Positions 9,587-18,386 of a stretch of DNA of 43,425 bases are shown here, in pieces. Each line of letters starts with the position of its first letter. Position 1 is the stretch's first letter. The notes under the pieces are model-generated. The model was not told the DNA's origin, made no database searches, and was given only the letters and a program-made list of their open reading frames with translations. Origin of the DNA: Lachnospiraceae bacterium (GTDB lineage: Bacteria; Bacillota; Clostridia; Lachnospirales; Lachnospiraceae); contig JAFPZU010000096.1 of NCBI GenBank assembly GCA_017417105.1, forward strand, positions 1 through 43,425, given 5' to 3'. The position numbers and the translations under genes are program-made.

Positions 9587-9615
9587 TGACAATAAGACCC
9601 TGCATGTGATATAGT
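9586..9615 (+). promoter_or_regulatory. Candidate promoter for the basic-protein gene
   Basis: ATGACA at 9586-9591 and TATAGT at 9610-9615 are separated by 18 nt. The -35 box overlaps the end of the R2 fragment, so the repeat may have supplied part of this promoter. Confidence 0.45.
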
Positions 9616-9649
9616 ATTCTTTCGATTTTACCAGATATGGAAGAGGAAC

Positions 9650-10390
9650 ATGATGGAAGAGAATAACGAAAAGAAGAAGAATCCCCGGAGGAGACACTAC
9701 CGCGGAAGGAATAATGACAGGCAGCGGGAGGGGAAGCCGGGGGAAGAAATAAGGAAGGACAGACCTGATAAAGCTGAAAAAGCAGAGAAGACCGAAAAGC
9801 CTGAAAAGCCGGAGAGAAGAACCGGCAGGGGAAGAGCAGGTAATCAGGACAGATCCGAATCAGGAAGCCGAAGAGATAAGGGTGAAAGACCTGATAAGGG
9901 GGAAAGACAGGAAAAGGGCAGGAAAAGAGAAGACAGGAGACCTCCTAAAAAAGAGATCACCGTTGATGCAGCTCCTGAAGAGAAGATCGAGAGGACAAAG
10001 CGGGAGCCCGAGGAGACCATATTCGACTTTACCTGGGCTGATGCCTGGGGACTCTACGGAGTGGGCTATCATATAGTAATAAAGGATAATCAGGAGAGGA
10101 TGTATCTTTCCTGGTCCGTGGATTTAAGCTACGGGGAGATGAAGATAGGGCAGCGGCTTAAGGAATTCCTTGAGGATATGAAGCGTGTCGGCCTTAATTC
10201 CTGGGACGGGAGGAGGTATACAAAGTCCGGCATTTTTGACGGGGATACCTGGTCATTGAAGATAAACAGTCTGTCCTTAAAGTGCGAGGCGCAGGGTACC
10301 AATGAATATCCCGGGGAGTGGAAGGATTTTCTGAAGTGCCTGCACGAAAAATGGGGCATACCGGTCTCAAGAAGAGAGCAGTGGGAATAA
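9650..10390 (+). CDS. Protein of unknown function with a charged, basic N-terminal tail
   Basis: I do not recognise this 246-residue protein. Residues 1-115 are low complexity and highly charged, with RRRHYRGRNN near the start and repeated DK/EK/KPEK and ERR motifs. This suggests a disordered, possibly nucleic-acid-binding tail. Residues about 123-246 form a compact, tryptophan-rich domain (FDFTWADAWGLYG, YLSWSVDLSYGEMKIG, NSWDGRRY, FLKCLHEKWGIP). No signal peptide or membrane helix is seen. ATG 9650 follows GAAGAGGA; a second ATG at 9653 is equally possible. It stands alone between two promoter candidates, so its context gives no clear functional hint. Confidence 0.75.
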   Translation: MMEENNEKKKNPRRRHYRGRNNDRQREGKPGEEIRKDRPDKAEKAEKTEKPEKPERRTGRGRAGNQDRSESGSRRDKGERPDKGERQEKGRKREDRRPPKKEITVDAAPEEKIERTKREPEETIFDFTWADAWGLYGVGYHIVIKDNQERMYLSWSVDLSYGEMKIGQRLKEFLEDMKRVGLNSWDGRRYTKSGIFDGDTWSLKINSLSLKCEAQGTNEYPGEWKDFLKCLHEKWGIPVSRREQWE

Positions 10391-10411
10391 GGATATTAAC
10401 ACACCTTTTTG

Positions 10412-10441
10412 TTTTCAGACAGAGGGGCTTTGTGATATAAT
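10412..10441 (+). promoter_or_regulatory. Candidate promoter for the EAL/HDOD gene
   Basis: A perfect TATAAT at 10436-10441 lies 18 nt after TTTTCA at 10412-10417 (4 of 6 matches to TTGACA). It is 45 nt upstream of the start codon. Confidence 0.45.
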
Positions 10442-10486
10442 ATCATTTGGATTAGTATAGAATATCATTTAAGAGAGGGATATGAT

Positions 10487-11713
10487 ATGTTAGCTACTTT
10501 GATACCACTTTTTGACAAGAACATGAAGACCTGCGCTTATTCCATATTCGCGCAGAAGGAAAATCTTCTGATAACACCGTCGGCAGCGGGTTCTGCAAGA
10601 TTTGACGGAGCCGGATTCGTTACCGGACTTGATATAGTGGATTCCACCGGCATAGACACTCTTTCGGGAAGCAGAGAGGTCTTTATCGAGGTGAATGACA
10701 TATCGATCTTTGCCGATCTTGATTCCCAGTGCAGCGCTCCCCATGACAAGCTGGTTCTCTTGATGGGACCTGAGGTTACGCCCCAGGAGAATTATGTAAG
10801 ACGGCTTGCGGCACTGAAAAATGACGGCTATAAGCTGGCGATCAGGAACCTTGCCATTGATAAGTTCGAGGAGTACAGGGTCATACTTAAGCTTATGGAT
10901 TATATCTTCCTGGATCACAAGAAGATCAAGATCCAGGTTGCAAGGGTTTATTTCCAGACTCAGTTCCCTAATTTAAAGCTTGTGGGAGTAAACGTTGACT
11001 CTCAGGATGATTATGAAAAGCTTACTGCTGACGGCGGCTACAGCTTATACGAGGGCGACTTCTTCAGACTGCCCAAGACTTCGGGAGAGAGGGAGCTGGC
11101 TCCTTTGAAGATGAACTACCTGGAGCTTTTAAATATCGTAAACGACATAGACTTTGATCTTACAAAGGCTGCGGATATCATACAGAACGATGCGGCACTG
11201 GTTGTATCACTCCTTGAGATAGTTAATCATATGGCCGTGAACTCTGAGATCACTTCCGTAAGACATGCGGCTGCTATGCTCGGACAGAAAGAGCTGAAGA
11301 AGTGGATCAATACCGCAGTCACGAAGGAACTCTGCGCGGACAAGCCTTCGGAGACCACGCGTATCTCCATGCTCCGTGCGAAGTTTGCCGAGAATCTGGC
11401 GGAGATCTTCGGTATAGGCGGTATGTCCCAGGAACTTTTCCTTACGGGAATGTTCTCGGTTCTGGATCTCATGCTTGACAAGCCCATGGAGGAAGCTCTC
11501 TCAATGGTCAAGATCTCGAAGGCAATCGACGAGGCTCTGCTTTTAAGAAAGGGCGATCTCGGAGAGGTGCTTTCCTTTGTTGAGGAATATGAAACTGCTT
11601 CCTGGCAGGAGGTATCAAGACAGATGGTACTTCGCAGCATAGATATGGATTCGGTCTATACCGCATATCTTGATTCCTTAAGGTGGTTTAAGGATCTGCT
11701 TTCGGTAGGCTGA
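10487..11713 (+). CDS. Degenerate EAL plus HDOD signalling protein
   Basis: The 408-residue protein follows the layout of COG3434-type proteins: an N-terminal EAL-like domain (about 1-195) joined to a C-terminal HDOD domain (about 200-400). The EAL half keeps the overall pattern (VFIEVNDI, LMDYIFLDHKKIKI, LVGVNV, YSLYEGDFF) but lacks an EAL catalytic motif and most of the metal ligands. It is therefore probably a c-di-GMP sensor or structural module rather than a phosphodiesterase. The HDOD half (DFDLTKAADIIQNDAALV, then SVRHAAAMLGQKELKKWI) resembles HD domains without the metal-binding HD pair. ATG 10487 follows an AGAGAGGGA RBS. The protein appears cytosolic. Its targets cannot be inferred from neighbours. 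Confidence 0.88.
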   Translation: MLATLIPLFDKNMKTCAYSIFAQKENLLITPSAAGSARFDGAGFVTGLDIVDSTGIDTLSGSREVFIEVNDISIFADLDSQCSAPHDKLVLLMGPEVTPQENYVRRLAALKNDGYKLAIRNLAIDKFEEYRVILKLMDYIFLDHKKIKIQVARVYFQTQFPNLKLVGVNVDSQDDYEKLTADGGYSLYEGDFFRLPKTSGERELAPLKMNYLELLNIVNDIDFDLTKAADIIQNDAALVVSLLEIVNHMAVNSEITSVRHAAAMLGQKELKKWINTAVTKELCADKPSETTRISMLRAKFAENLAEIFGIGGMSQELFLTGMFSVLDLMLDKPMEEALSMVKISKAIDEALLLRKGDLGEVLSFVEEYETASWQEVSRQMVLRSIDMDSVYTAYLDSLRWFKDLLSVG

Positions 11714-11734
11714 AAAATCAGATAAAAATAATTC

Positions 11735-11763
11735 TTGCAAAAGGTATAAAGGGATGTTAATAT
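11735..11763 (+). promoter_or_regulatory. Promoter of tRNA-Glu, overlapped by a dyad
   Basis: TTGCAA (11735-11740) and TAATAT (11758-11763) are spaced 17 nt and end 11 nt before the tRNA. A perfect 10-bp inverted repeat (11739-11748 with 11761-11770) spans the promoter. It could be an operator or a weak terminator for the upstream gene. Confidence 0.6.
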
Positions 11764-11774
11764 ACCTTTTGTGC

Positions 11775-11846
11775 GGCTCGTTGGTCAAGCGGTTAAGACG
11801 CCGCCCTCTCACGGCGGAAACAGCGGTTCGATTCCGCTACGAGCTA
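11775..11846 (+). tRNA. tRNA-Glu (anticodon CTC)
   Basis: A 72-nt cloverleaf folds with a 7-bp acceptor stem (11775-11781 with 11839-11845, the first pair being G-U) and discriminator A11846. The D arm contains GGTCAAGCGGTTAAGAC. The anticodon stem CCGCC/GGCGG encloses the 7-nt loop CTCTCAC with anticodon CTC, reading GAG. The T arm carries GGTTCGATTCC. The 3' CCA is not encoded. Confidence 0.95.
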
Positions 11847-11848
11847 TT

Positions 11849-11880
11849 AAAGCCCCGAGGATGAGCTTCCTCGGGGCTTT
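11849..11880 (+). terminator. Rho-independent terminator after tRNA-Glu
   Basis: A 13-bp perfect stem (11849-11861 with 11868-11880) with a 6-nt loop and GC-rich core ends in TTT. It begins 3 nt after the tRNA. Confidence 0.85.
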
Positions 11881-11951
11881 GCATTGTTACGATACGGCGC
11901 ATAAGCTGCGTTGAGTGGTACTCTAATCTTACAAAACAAGGAGGACAGATA

Positions 11952-13460
11952 ATGTACGGTACGTTTTGGGCTTTGGTCCCGGCGCTTGTGGCTATTTTGC
12001 TGGCGCTTATTACCAAAGAGGTTTACAGCTCGCTTTTCATAGGTATCCTGGTTGGAAGCTTCTTCTTTTCAAGCTTCAACTTTGAGGGAGCCATGAACCA
12101 CGTTTTCACTGACGGGCTTGTCGCCCAGCTTGCGGATTCCTATAACGTTGGTATTCTGATATTCCTGGTATTCCTGGGGATAATCGTTGCCCTTATGAAT
12201 AAGGCGGGAGGTTCAAGAGCCTTTGGTGAATGGGCTTCGACCCGTATTAAGACTAGGGTGGGCGCCCAGCTTGCAACGATACTTTTGGGATGCCTTATAT
12301 TTATTGACGACTATTTCAACTGTCTTACGGTAGGCTCTGTAATGAGACCCGTAACCGACAGGCAGAAGGTTTCAAGAGCAAAGCTTGCCTACCTTATAGA
12401 TGCCACGGCTGCGCCGATCTGTATCATAGCTCCCATATCTTCCTGGGCAGCTGCGGTTTCCGGCTTTGCGCCTGAAGGTACAAACGGTATTGTTCTTTTT
12501 GTCAGCGCCATACCCTACAACTACTACGCGATACTTACCATACTTATGATGGTAGTCATTACGATACTGAAGATAGACTATGGTCCCATGAAAAAGCATG
12601 AGGATAACGCCCTTGCCGGGGATATCTTTACCGTTAAGGCCGAAAGCGTCAGCGCAGAGGATGCTCCCATAGGCAAAGGAAAGGTGATAGATCTTGTTAT
12701 TCCCGCGCTTGTGCTTGTAGCTGCCTGTGTCGTGGGAATGATCTATTCCGGCGGTTTCTTTGATGGTGAGAGCTTTATTGATGCCTTTGCCAATTCCGAT
12801 GCTTCGGTGGGCCTGGTATTGGGCTCCTTCTGCGGGCTTGCGATCACCATGATCTGGTATATAGTAAGGCGGGTGCTTCCCTTCGGCGAGTGCATGAAGT
12901 GCATAACCGTGGGATTTAAGTCAATGGTTCCGGCTATCTGCATCCTGTCCCTTGCCTGGACCTTAAAGGGTACCACGGATTCTCTTGGCGCAAAGGAGTT
13001 TGTGGCAGGACTTGTTGAGAACTCTGCCGGATCCCTGTTTCATTTCCTTCCGGCTATAGTGTTCCTTATTGCCTGCTTCCTGGCTTTTGCATCAGGAACT
13101 TCCTGGGGAACCTTCGGCATACTTATCCCTATCTGTCTGGAAGCGTTTCCGCTTGATGGCAGCAATCCCATCGCAATTGTCTGCGTATCGGCCTGCATGG
13201 CAGGAGCTGTTTGCGGAGATCACTGCTCACCTATTTCGGATACAACGATCATGTCCAGCGCGGGCGCCCAGTGCGATCATCTGGCCCATGTTTCGACACA
13301 GCTTCCTTATGCGATAACTGCCGCGGCGGTATCCTTTGTTACTTATCTCGTGGCGGGATTTGCCGGGAATGCCATAGTTCCGCTTATAGTCGGCGTTATC
13401 CTTATGGTAGGAACCCTTGTGGTCATTGGTAAGTTAAAGGGAGCAAATTCTAAAATTTGA
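11952..13460 (+). CDS. nhaC: NhaC-family Na+/H+ antiporter
   Basis: This 502-residue polytopic inner-membrane protein belongs to the NhaC branch of Na+/H+ antiporters (Pfam Na_H_antiporter). It would exchange cytoplasmic Na+ for protons, although some members move organic substrates. Family-like features are the N-terminal WALVPALVAILLALITKEVYSSLFIGILVG helices (11952-12050), the FIDDYFNCLTVGSVMRPVTD segment around residue 118, and the C-terminal GTSWGTFGILIPI and GDHCSPISDTTIMSSAGAQC segments. About 11-12 hydrophobic segments are visible. ATG 11952 follows AAGGAGGACAGATA. It forms its own unit, since a terminator lies on each side. Its substrate is not settled by sequence alone. Confidence 0.9.
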   Translation: MYGTFWALVPALVAILLALITKEVYSSLFIGILVGSFFFSSFNFEGAMNHVFTDGLVAQLADSYNVGILIFLVFLGIIVALMNKAGGSRAFGEWASTRIKTRVGAQLATILLGCLIFIDDYFNCLTVGSVMRPVTDRQKVSRAKLAYLIDATAAPICIIAPISSWAAAVSGFAPEGTNGIVLFVSAIPYNYYAILTILMMVVITILKIDYGPMKKHEDNALAGDIFTVKAESVSAEDAPIGKGKVIDLVIPALVLVAACVVGMIYSGGFFDGESFIDAFANSDASVGLVLGSFCGLAITMIWYIVRRVLPFGECMKCITVGFKSMVPAICILSLAWTLKGTTDSLGAKEFVAGLVENSAGSLFHFLPAIVFLIACFLAFASGTSWGTFGILIPICLEAFPLDGSNPIAIVCVSACMAGAVCGDHCSPISDTTIMSSAGAQCDHLAHVSTQLPYAITAAAVSFVTYLVAGFAGNAIVPLIVGVILMVGTLVVIGKLKGANSKI

Positions 13461-13485
13461 CAGATGTTGTTTCGTGTGTTATTTT
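13457..13485 (+). promoter_or_regulatory. Near-consensus promoter for the rimP-nusA-infB operon
   Basis: A perfect TTGACA (13457-13462) is followed after 17 nt by TATTTT (13480-13485). The -35 box overlaps the nhaC stop codon (TGA 13458-13460). Transcription would start near 13492, directly upstream of a terminator-like hairpin. Confidence 0.7.
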
Positions 13486-13498
13486 ATCACAGTAGCTT

Positions 13499-13530
13499 GA
13501 AAGTGGCCTTTTGCGAGGCCACTTTTATTA
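13499..13530 (+). terminator. Terminator-like hairpin after nhaC, inside the rimP leader
   Basis: AAGTGGCC and GGCCACTT form a stem over about 13500-13525 followed by TTATTATT. It can end nhaC transcription. The operon promoter lies upstream of it, so transcripts of rimP-nusA must also read through it, which suggests attenuation. Confidence 0.65.
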
Positions 13531-13547
13531 TTGGACACGGAGGGAAT

Positions 13548-13865
13548 ATGAACGGCAAACAGGAGGCAGACAGGATAGCGGATAGGTTTGAAAAGCTTAT
13601 ACTTCCGGTTCTTGAAAAAAATGAGTTTGGTCTTATTAAGACCGAATATGTCTTAGAATCAGGTTTCTGGTATTTAAGAGCCTATATTACAAGAAATGAT
13701 GAGGAGAGCGTCTCCATAGGGGACTGCACCTTGGTTTCAAGGATCGTCAGCAAGATGCTTGATAAGGAGGACTTCATAGATGATGAATATACTCTTGAAG
13801 TCTGCTCCAAAGGATTTCTGGATGCTCCGCAGAATAAGGCGGACGAAGAAAATACAGAAGAATAA
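13548..13865 (+). CDS. rimP: Short RimP-like ribosome maturation factor (N-terminal domain only)
   Basis: RimP assists maturation of the 30S subunit. The 105-residue product matches the N-terminal alpha/beta domain (EKLILPVLEKNEFGLIKTEYV, then WYLRAYITRNDEESVSIGDC, then YTLEVCSKGF; these span 13590-13818). Normal RimP is about 150 residues and continues from LEVSSPGLDRPL into an SH3-like C-terminal domain. Here the chain ends in an acidic tail, 59 nt before nusA, so the second domain is missing rather than frameshifted. The SPG motif has become SKG. ATG 13548 follows GGAGGG. The position directly ahead of nusA supports the call. Confidence 0.8.
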   Translation: MNGKQEADRIADRFEKLILPVLEKNEFGLIKTEYVLESGFWYLRAYITRNDEESVSIGDCTLVSRIVSKMLDKEDFIDDEYTLEVCSKGFLDAPQNKADEENTEE

Positions 13866-13924
13866 GACAACCGTTTTACGGGTGTCTGAAATAAACTTTA
13901 TTAATCTCAGGAGGTTACGGGAAA

Positions 13925-15190
13925 ATGAACACTGAATTGGTCGAGGCTTTGGATCTGCTTGAAAGGGAGAAGGAGATCAGCCGGGAAACATTATTTGAGG
14001 CTATAGAAAGCTCTCTTCTTATCGCCTGCAGGAATAATTTCGGGAAATCCGATAATGTCCATATCGAAATGGATCATGAAACCTGCGAGTATACTGTCTA
14101 TGCGGAAAAGACCGTGGTAGAGGAGGTTGAGGATAAGAGCCTTGAGATAACCCTTGAGGAAGCAAAGAAGATAGATCCTGCAGCAGAGCTTGGCGGGACA
14201 GTAAGGGTTGACATCAATTCAAAGGAGTTCGGACGTATCGCGACCCAGAACGCAAAGAATGCCATCCTCCAGAAGATAAGGGAGGAAGAGAGGAACTCCG
14301 TTTATGACAGATTCTCAAGCCTTACAAGGGATGTGGTAACGGGTATCGTCCAGAGAGTAAACGGAAGGAATATAAGCATAAACCTTGGAAAGGCCGATGC
14401 GATACTTACCGAAAGCGAGCAGGTAAGAGGCGAGATATTAAGACCTACCGACAGGGTGAAGGTCTATATCCTCGATGTAAGGAATACGCCGAAGGGACCC
14501 AGGATCACCGTCAGCCGTACCCACCCCGAACTCGTAAAGAAGCTTTTTGAGGCAGAGGTTGCCGAGGTAAGAGACGGTACTGTTGAGATAAAGAGCATTT
14601 CAAGAGAAGCAGGCAGCAGGACAAAGATCGCAGTAACAAGCTATGATCCCGATGTGGATGCCGTGGGCGCCTGCGTAGGTATGAACGGAAACCGTGTGAA
14701 TGCGGTTGTGTCAGAGCTTGGCGGAGAGAAGATAGATATAGTTAACTGGGATGAGAACCCGGCTATCTTCATAGAGAATGCGCTTTCTCCTTCACAGGTG
14801 GTATCCGTTATAGTGGATCCTGATGAGACGACGGCAAAGGTTGTGGTTCCCGACTTCCAGCTTTCCCTTGCAATAGGTAAGGAAGGACAGAACGCAAGAC
14901 TTGCAGCGCGCCTTACCGGATACAAGATAGATATCAAGTCCGAGACCCAGGCAAAGGATGCGCCCGGCTTCAGGATGGAAGACTATCTGACAGACGAGTA
15001 TGAAGACGGTGAATATGAGGAAGGTTATGAAGAAGGATACGAAGGAGAGTATGCCGGAGAAGGCATGTATGAAGAGTATCCTGAAGGCGAGGCTGTGACT
15101 GAAGCAGAGGAAGCTTATGAAGAAGCGGCGCCTGCAGAGGATGCTGAGGCAGCGCCTTCAGAAGAAGCTTCTGAGGAAACAGAAGGCTGA
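13925..15190 (+). CDS. nusA: Transcription termination/antitermination protein NusA
   Basis: NusA binds RNA polymerase and modulates pausing, termination and antitermination. The 421-residue protein has the N-terminal polymerase-binding domain (1-125), an S1 domain (about 132-200, TRDVVTGIVQRVNGRNISIN), and KH1 and KH2 (about 205-345, with GACVGMNGNRVNAV and LAIGKEGQNARLAARLTG). After about 355 comes an acidic tail rich in Glu, Tyr, Gly and Ala. This replaces the acidic repeats found in proteobacterial NusA and is longer than in Bacillus. ATG 13925 sits behind AGGAGGTTACGGGAAA. The stop overlaps the next start by one base (TGATG). Confidence 0.95.
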   Translation: MNTELVEALDLLEREKEISRETLFEAIESSLLIACRNNFGKSDNVHIEMDHETCEYTVYAEKTVVEEVEDKSLEITLEEAKKIDPAAELGGTVRVDINSKEFGRIATQNAKNAILQKIREEERNSVYDRFSSLTRDVVTGIVQRVNGRNISINLGKADAILTESEQVRGEILRPTDRVKVYILDVRNTPKGPRITVSRTHPELVKKLFEAEVAEVRDGTVEIKSISREAGSRTKIAVTSYDPDVDAVGACVGMNGNRVNAVVSELGGEKIDIVNWDENPAIFIENALSPSQVVSVIVDPDETTAKVVVPDFQLSLAIGKEGQNARLAARLTGYKIDIKSETQAKDAPGFRMEDYLTDEYEDGEYEEGYEEGYEGEYAGEGMYEEYPEGEAVTEAEEAYEEAAPAEDAEAAPSEEASEETEG

Positions 15191-15519
15191 TGACTGACAG
15201 AATTCTGTCGACGCTTTCCATAGCGATGAAGGCCGGAAAGGTTTCATCCGGGGAGACGGCAGTGCTTTCGGATATCAGGAGCTTTAATTCCTTTCTGGTA
15301 CTGATAGCAGGTGACGCCTCGGATGGCACAAAAAAGAAGTTTAATGACAAGAGCGCTTTTTATGAGGTGCCGTGCTATACATACGGGACGAAGGATGAGC
15401 TGGCTCATGCCATAGGAAAAGAAGAAAGATCCGTGATCTCCGTTAATGACGGAGGTTTTGCGGATAAGATAATAGAGAGACTGGAGGAAGCAGATATAAA
15501 TGGCAAACAGAAGGATTAA
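15190..15519 (+). CDS. L7Ae/L30e-family RNA-binding protein (YlxQ-like)
   Basis: The 109-residue protein matches the ribosomal L7Ae/L30e/Gadd45 fold family. It has an N-terminal helix (ILSTLSIAMKAGKVSSGE), a conserved hydrophobic strand followed by GDASDGTKKKF, and a CYTYGTKDELAHAIGKE segment. Members located between nusA and infB are known as YlxQ and are thought to bind structured RNA such as K-turns. It starts within the nusA stop codon and overlaps the 5' end of infB by 20 nt, so it is translationally coupled on both sides. The YlxR gene that usually separates nusA and ylxQ is absent. Confidence 0.88.
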   Translation: MTDRILSTLSIAMKAGKVSSGETAVLSDIRSFNSFLVLIAGDASDGTKKKFNDKSAFYEVPCYTYGTKDELAHAIGKEERSVISVNDGGFADKIIERLEEADINGKQKD

Positions 15520-15652
15520 TGAGATCACAAAGGAGCTTGTGGCGGACGGCCATAAGATCACAAATAAGGATGTGATAGCTTTCCTCGATGCCCAGGGTAT
15601 AGAGGGAAGATGCACAGCTCCATGGTGGATGAGGGCATCGAAAAAAAGATAA
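15500..15652 (+). other. infB: 5' part of infB in a shifted frame
   Basis: ATG 15500 has a strong RBS (GGAGGAAG at 15484-15490) and encodes MANRRINEITKELVADGHK and onward, a good match to the first helix pair of the clostridial IF2 N-terminal domain. The frame closes at TAA 15650-15652 after 50 codons. Adding one base at about 15602-15607 (GAGGGAAG) would join it to the frame beginning [14 protein letters not shown] at 15610 and give an uninterrupted IF2 N terminus. The gene is thus frameshifted here, by mutation or by sequencing error. Confidence 0.75.
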
Positions 15653-18375
15653 AGGATCATTTTGCCGGGAATGCAGCAAAGCCCGCGGTAGAAGGTAATA
15701 ATGCAAAAAAACAGGAGAGCGCTCCTGCAGAAAAGAAGCCGGCAGCAGGGTCTGCTCCTTCAAAGCCTGCATCACAGGGGGCTGCAGCGCCGCAGGGGGC
15801 TAAGCCTTCACAGGGAGCAAAGCCCGCCCAGGGCACCAAACCTCCCCAGGGAGCTGGAAATCCCGGAGAGCCTCCTAAGAAGAAAAAGATGATAATCTAT
15901 ACCGTAAACAATAATAATACGGACAGATACGGTGGAAACAGACAGTCGGGTAATATAACGTCAGGCCGCGTGCAGGGATCCGGAGGCTACAGAAATAATG
16001 TGATAAGGCCCAATGTAAAGCCTTCACCTACACCGACCGTTAATATCATAAGGCCGGGTGATCAGCAGAATAAAAAGAAATTCGTGCACAAGGAAGAAGC
16101 TCCGGCTCCGGCAAAGCCTGCCTTAAAACCGGAAGCTTCGGAAGCAGCAGCTTCGAAAGCACCGCAGCAGCCGGTAAAGGAAAACGTTCAAAATGTACCG
16201 GCAAAGCCTGTCACAAGACAGGAGATGCCACAGAGCGCTCCGGTAAGACCGGTGCCTGCATCAAATGACCAGACTGAAAGAAGGACGGGAAGCGGATATG
16301 AGAAAGGCAGTGCAGTTCGTCAAAACAGCAGGCCGGGCGGTTACAATAATAGCAGGCCTGATAGGAATAATACAGGTGATCAGGGAAGGAATCAGGGCGG
16401 CAGAGGGCCGGGTGCTAAAGCCCCAGCTTTTGGAAGGGATAAACGCTTTGAAGCAGCACCTGCGCCGGAAAAGAATGGCGGCGGAAGAAGAAAGCAGAAT
16501 GATGTAAAGAGGAAGAAAGAGGAGGCCTACCGCAAGGATGAGGAAAGGGAGAACCGGAAGTTCAATCCTCATGGCTTCAAAAAGCCTGCTCCCGTTCAGA
16601 AGCCTGAAGAAGAGGAGATCAAGGTCATAACGATCCCCGATACCCTCACCATAAAGGAACTTGCGGATCACATGAAGATGCAGCCTTCCGCGATCATCAA
16701 GAAGCTTTTCCTTTCGGGACAGATCGTTACGGTCAATTCAGAGCTTTCCTACGAGGAGGCCGAGAATATAGCGGCGGATTACGAGATCCTCTGTGAGAAG
16801 GAAAAGACCGTGGACGTTATTGCGGAGCTTTTGAAAGAAGATCCTGATGATGAGTCCAGGATGGAGAAGAGACCGCCTGTTGTCTGCGTAATGGGACACG
16901 TAGATCATGGTAAGACCTCACTCCTTGATTACATAAGAAAGGCTCACGTTACCGATAAGGAGGCCGGAGGCATAACCCAGGCAATAGGAGCCTATACGGT
17001 AAACATCGACGGAAGCACCATAACCTTCCTCGATACCCCCGGACACGAGGCTTTCACGGCGATGCGTATGAGAGGCGCAAATGCCACGGATATAGTAATC
17101 CTTGTGGTTGCGGCGGATGACGGCGTCATGCCACAGACCGTTGAGGCTATAAACCATGCAAAAGCTGCGGGGGTTGAGATAATAGTTGCGGTCAATAAGA
17201 TCGATAAGCCCAGCGCAAATCTTGACAGGGTTAAGCAGGAGCTTTCCGAATACGAGCTCATCTCCGAGGACTGGGGAGGTTCCACGACCTTCGTTCCGGT
17301 TTCCGCAAAGACAGGACAGGGTATAGATGAGCTGCTTGAAATGATCTTATTGCAGGCAGATGTGATGGAGCTTAAGGCCAACGCCAGAAGACAGGCGAGA
17401 GGCATGGTCATAGAGGCGGAGCTTGATAAAGGAAGAGGAGCGGTAGCAACTGTCCTCGTCCAGAAGGGAACCCTTCATGTCGGAGATTTCGTAGCCTGCG
17501 GCATGAGCCACGGAAGAGTAAGAGCCATGATAGACGACAAGGGCAAGAGGGTCAAGGAAGCAGGGCCTTCCATGCCGGTTGAGATCTTAGGTCTTGACGA
17601 GGTTCCGGAGGCAGGAGAGATCTTTGTATCTCCCGAGAGCGAGAAGGAAGCTCAGGAGTTTGCAAATACCTACAACGAGCAGCATAAGAAGGAGCTTCTG
17701 TCCGAGACCAGGAAGAAGTCCGTAAGCCTTGATGATATCTACGATCAGATAAAAGAGGGCGACCTTAAGGAATTCAATATCATAATAAAGGCTGATGTAC
17801 AGGGTTCGGTTGAGGCATTGAAGACTTCACTCTTAAAGCTTTCAAATGAGGAGATCGCGGTAAAAGTGATCCACGGCGGCGTGGGTGCCATAAACGAATC
17901 GGATGTGGTGCTCGCTTCAGCTTCGAATGCGATCATAATTGGCTTCAATGTGCGTCCGGATAATACGGCGAAGCAGATAGCGGAATCAGAGAATGTGGAT
18001 ATTCACCTCTATAAGGTCATCTACCAGGCTCTCGAGGATGTGGAAGCTGCCATGAAGGGAATGTTAGGTCCCGTATACGAGGAGAAGATAATCGGACACG
18101 GCGAGATCAGGCAGGTGTTCAAGGCTTCCGGCATAGGAAAGATCGCAGGCTCTTATGTGACGGACGGTATAGTAGAAAAGGGCTGCAGCGTAAAGATCAC
18201 AAGAGGAAGCGATACGCTCTTTGACGGGCCTTTGGCATCCCTTAAGCGTTTCAAGGATGATGTTAAAGAGGTCAAGGAAGGCTTTGAGTGCGGCCTTGTA
18301 TTTGAAGGATATGATGATGTGGAGGAGGGCGATATTCTTGAATTCCATAAGCAGGTGGAAGTGGAGAGGGAATAA
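15610..18375 (+). CDS. infB: Translation initiation factor IF-2
   Basis: IF-2 is a GTPase that delivers initiator tRNA to the 30S subunit and promotes subunit joining. The frame encodes up to 921 residues: a long Pro/Ala/Lys/Gln/Asn-rich linker (about 20-330), a second IF2_N-like segment (about 340-400), then the GTPase domain with G1 (GHVDHGKT, about 429-436), DTPGHE, NKID and SAKTGQG, and the C-terminal IF2 domains. The GTPase and later domains look intact. The natural start is probably ATG 15500, in a different frame (see the separate entry). ATG 15610 or 15622 could serve as an internal start, as in E. coli where shorter IF2 forms are made, but the RBS spacing is poor (GAGGGA only 3-4 nt ahead of 15610). 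Confidence 0.93.
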   Translation: MHSSMVDEGIEKKIKDHFAGNAAKPAVEGNNAKKQESAPAEKKPAAGSAPSKPASQGAAAPQGAKPSQGAKPAQGTKPPQGAGNPGEPPKKKKMIIYTVNNNNTDRYGGNRQSGNITSGRVQGSGGYRNNVIRPNVKPSPTPTVNIIRPGDQQNKKKFVHKEEAPAPAKPALKPEASEAAASKAPQQPVKENVQNVPAKPVTRQEMPQSAPVRPVPASNDQTERRTGSGYEKGSAVRQNSRPGGYNNSRPDRNNTGDQGRNQGGRGPGAKAPAFGRDKRFEAAPAPEKNGGGRRKQNDVKRKKEEAYRKDEERENRKFNPHGFKKPAPVQKPEEEEIKVITIPDTLTIKELADHMKMQPSAIIKKLFLSGQIVTVNSELSYEEAENIAADYEILCEKEKTVDVIAELLKEDPDDESRMEKRPPVVCVMGHVDHGKTSLLDYIRKAHVTDKEAGGITQAIGAYTVNIDGSTITFLDTPGHEAFTAMRMRGANATDIVILVVAADDGVMPQTVEAINHAKAAGVEIIVAVNKIDKPSANLDRVKQELSEYELISEDWGGSTTFVPVSAKTGQGIDELLEMILLQADVMELKANARRQARGMVIEAELDKGRGAVATVLVQKGTLHVGDFVACGMSHGRVRAMIDDKGKRVKEAGPSMPVEILGLDEVPEAGEIFVSPESEKEAQEFANTYNEQHKKELLSETRKKSVSLDDIYDQIKEGDLKEFNIIIKADVQGSVEALKTSLLKLSNEEIAVKVIHGGVGAINESDVVLASASNAIIIGFNVRPDNTAKQIAESENVDIHLYKVIYQALEDVEAAMKGMLGPVYEEKIIGHGEIRQVFKASGIGKIAGSYVTDGIVEKGCSVKITRGSDTLFDGPLASLKRFKDDVKEVKEGFECGLVFEGYDDVEEGDILEFHKQVEVERE

Positions 18376-18386
18376 GCCCTAAGGAT

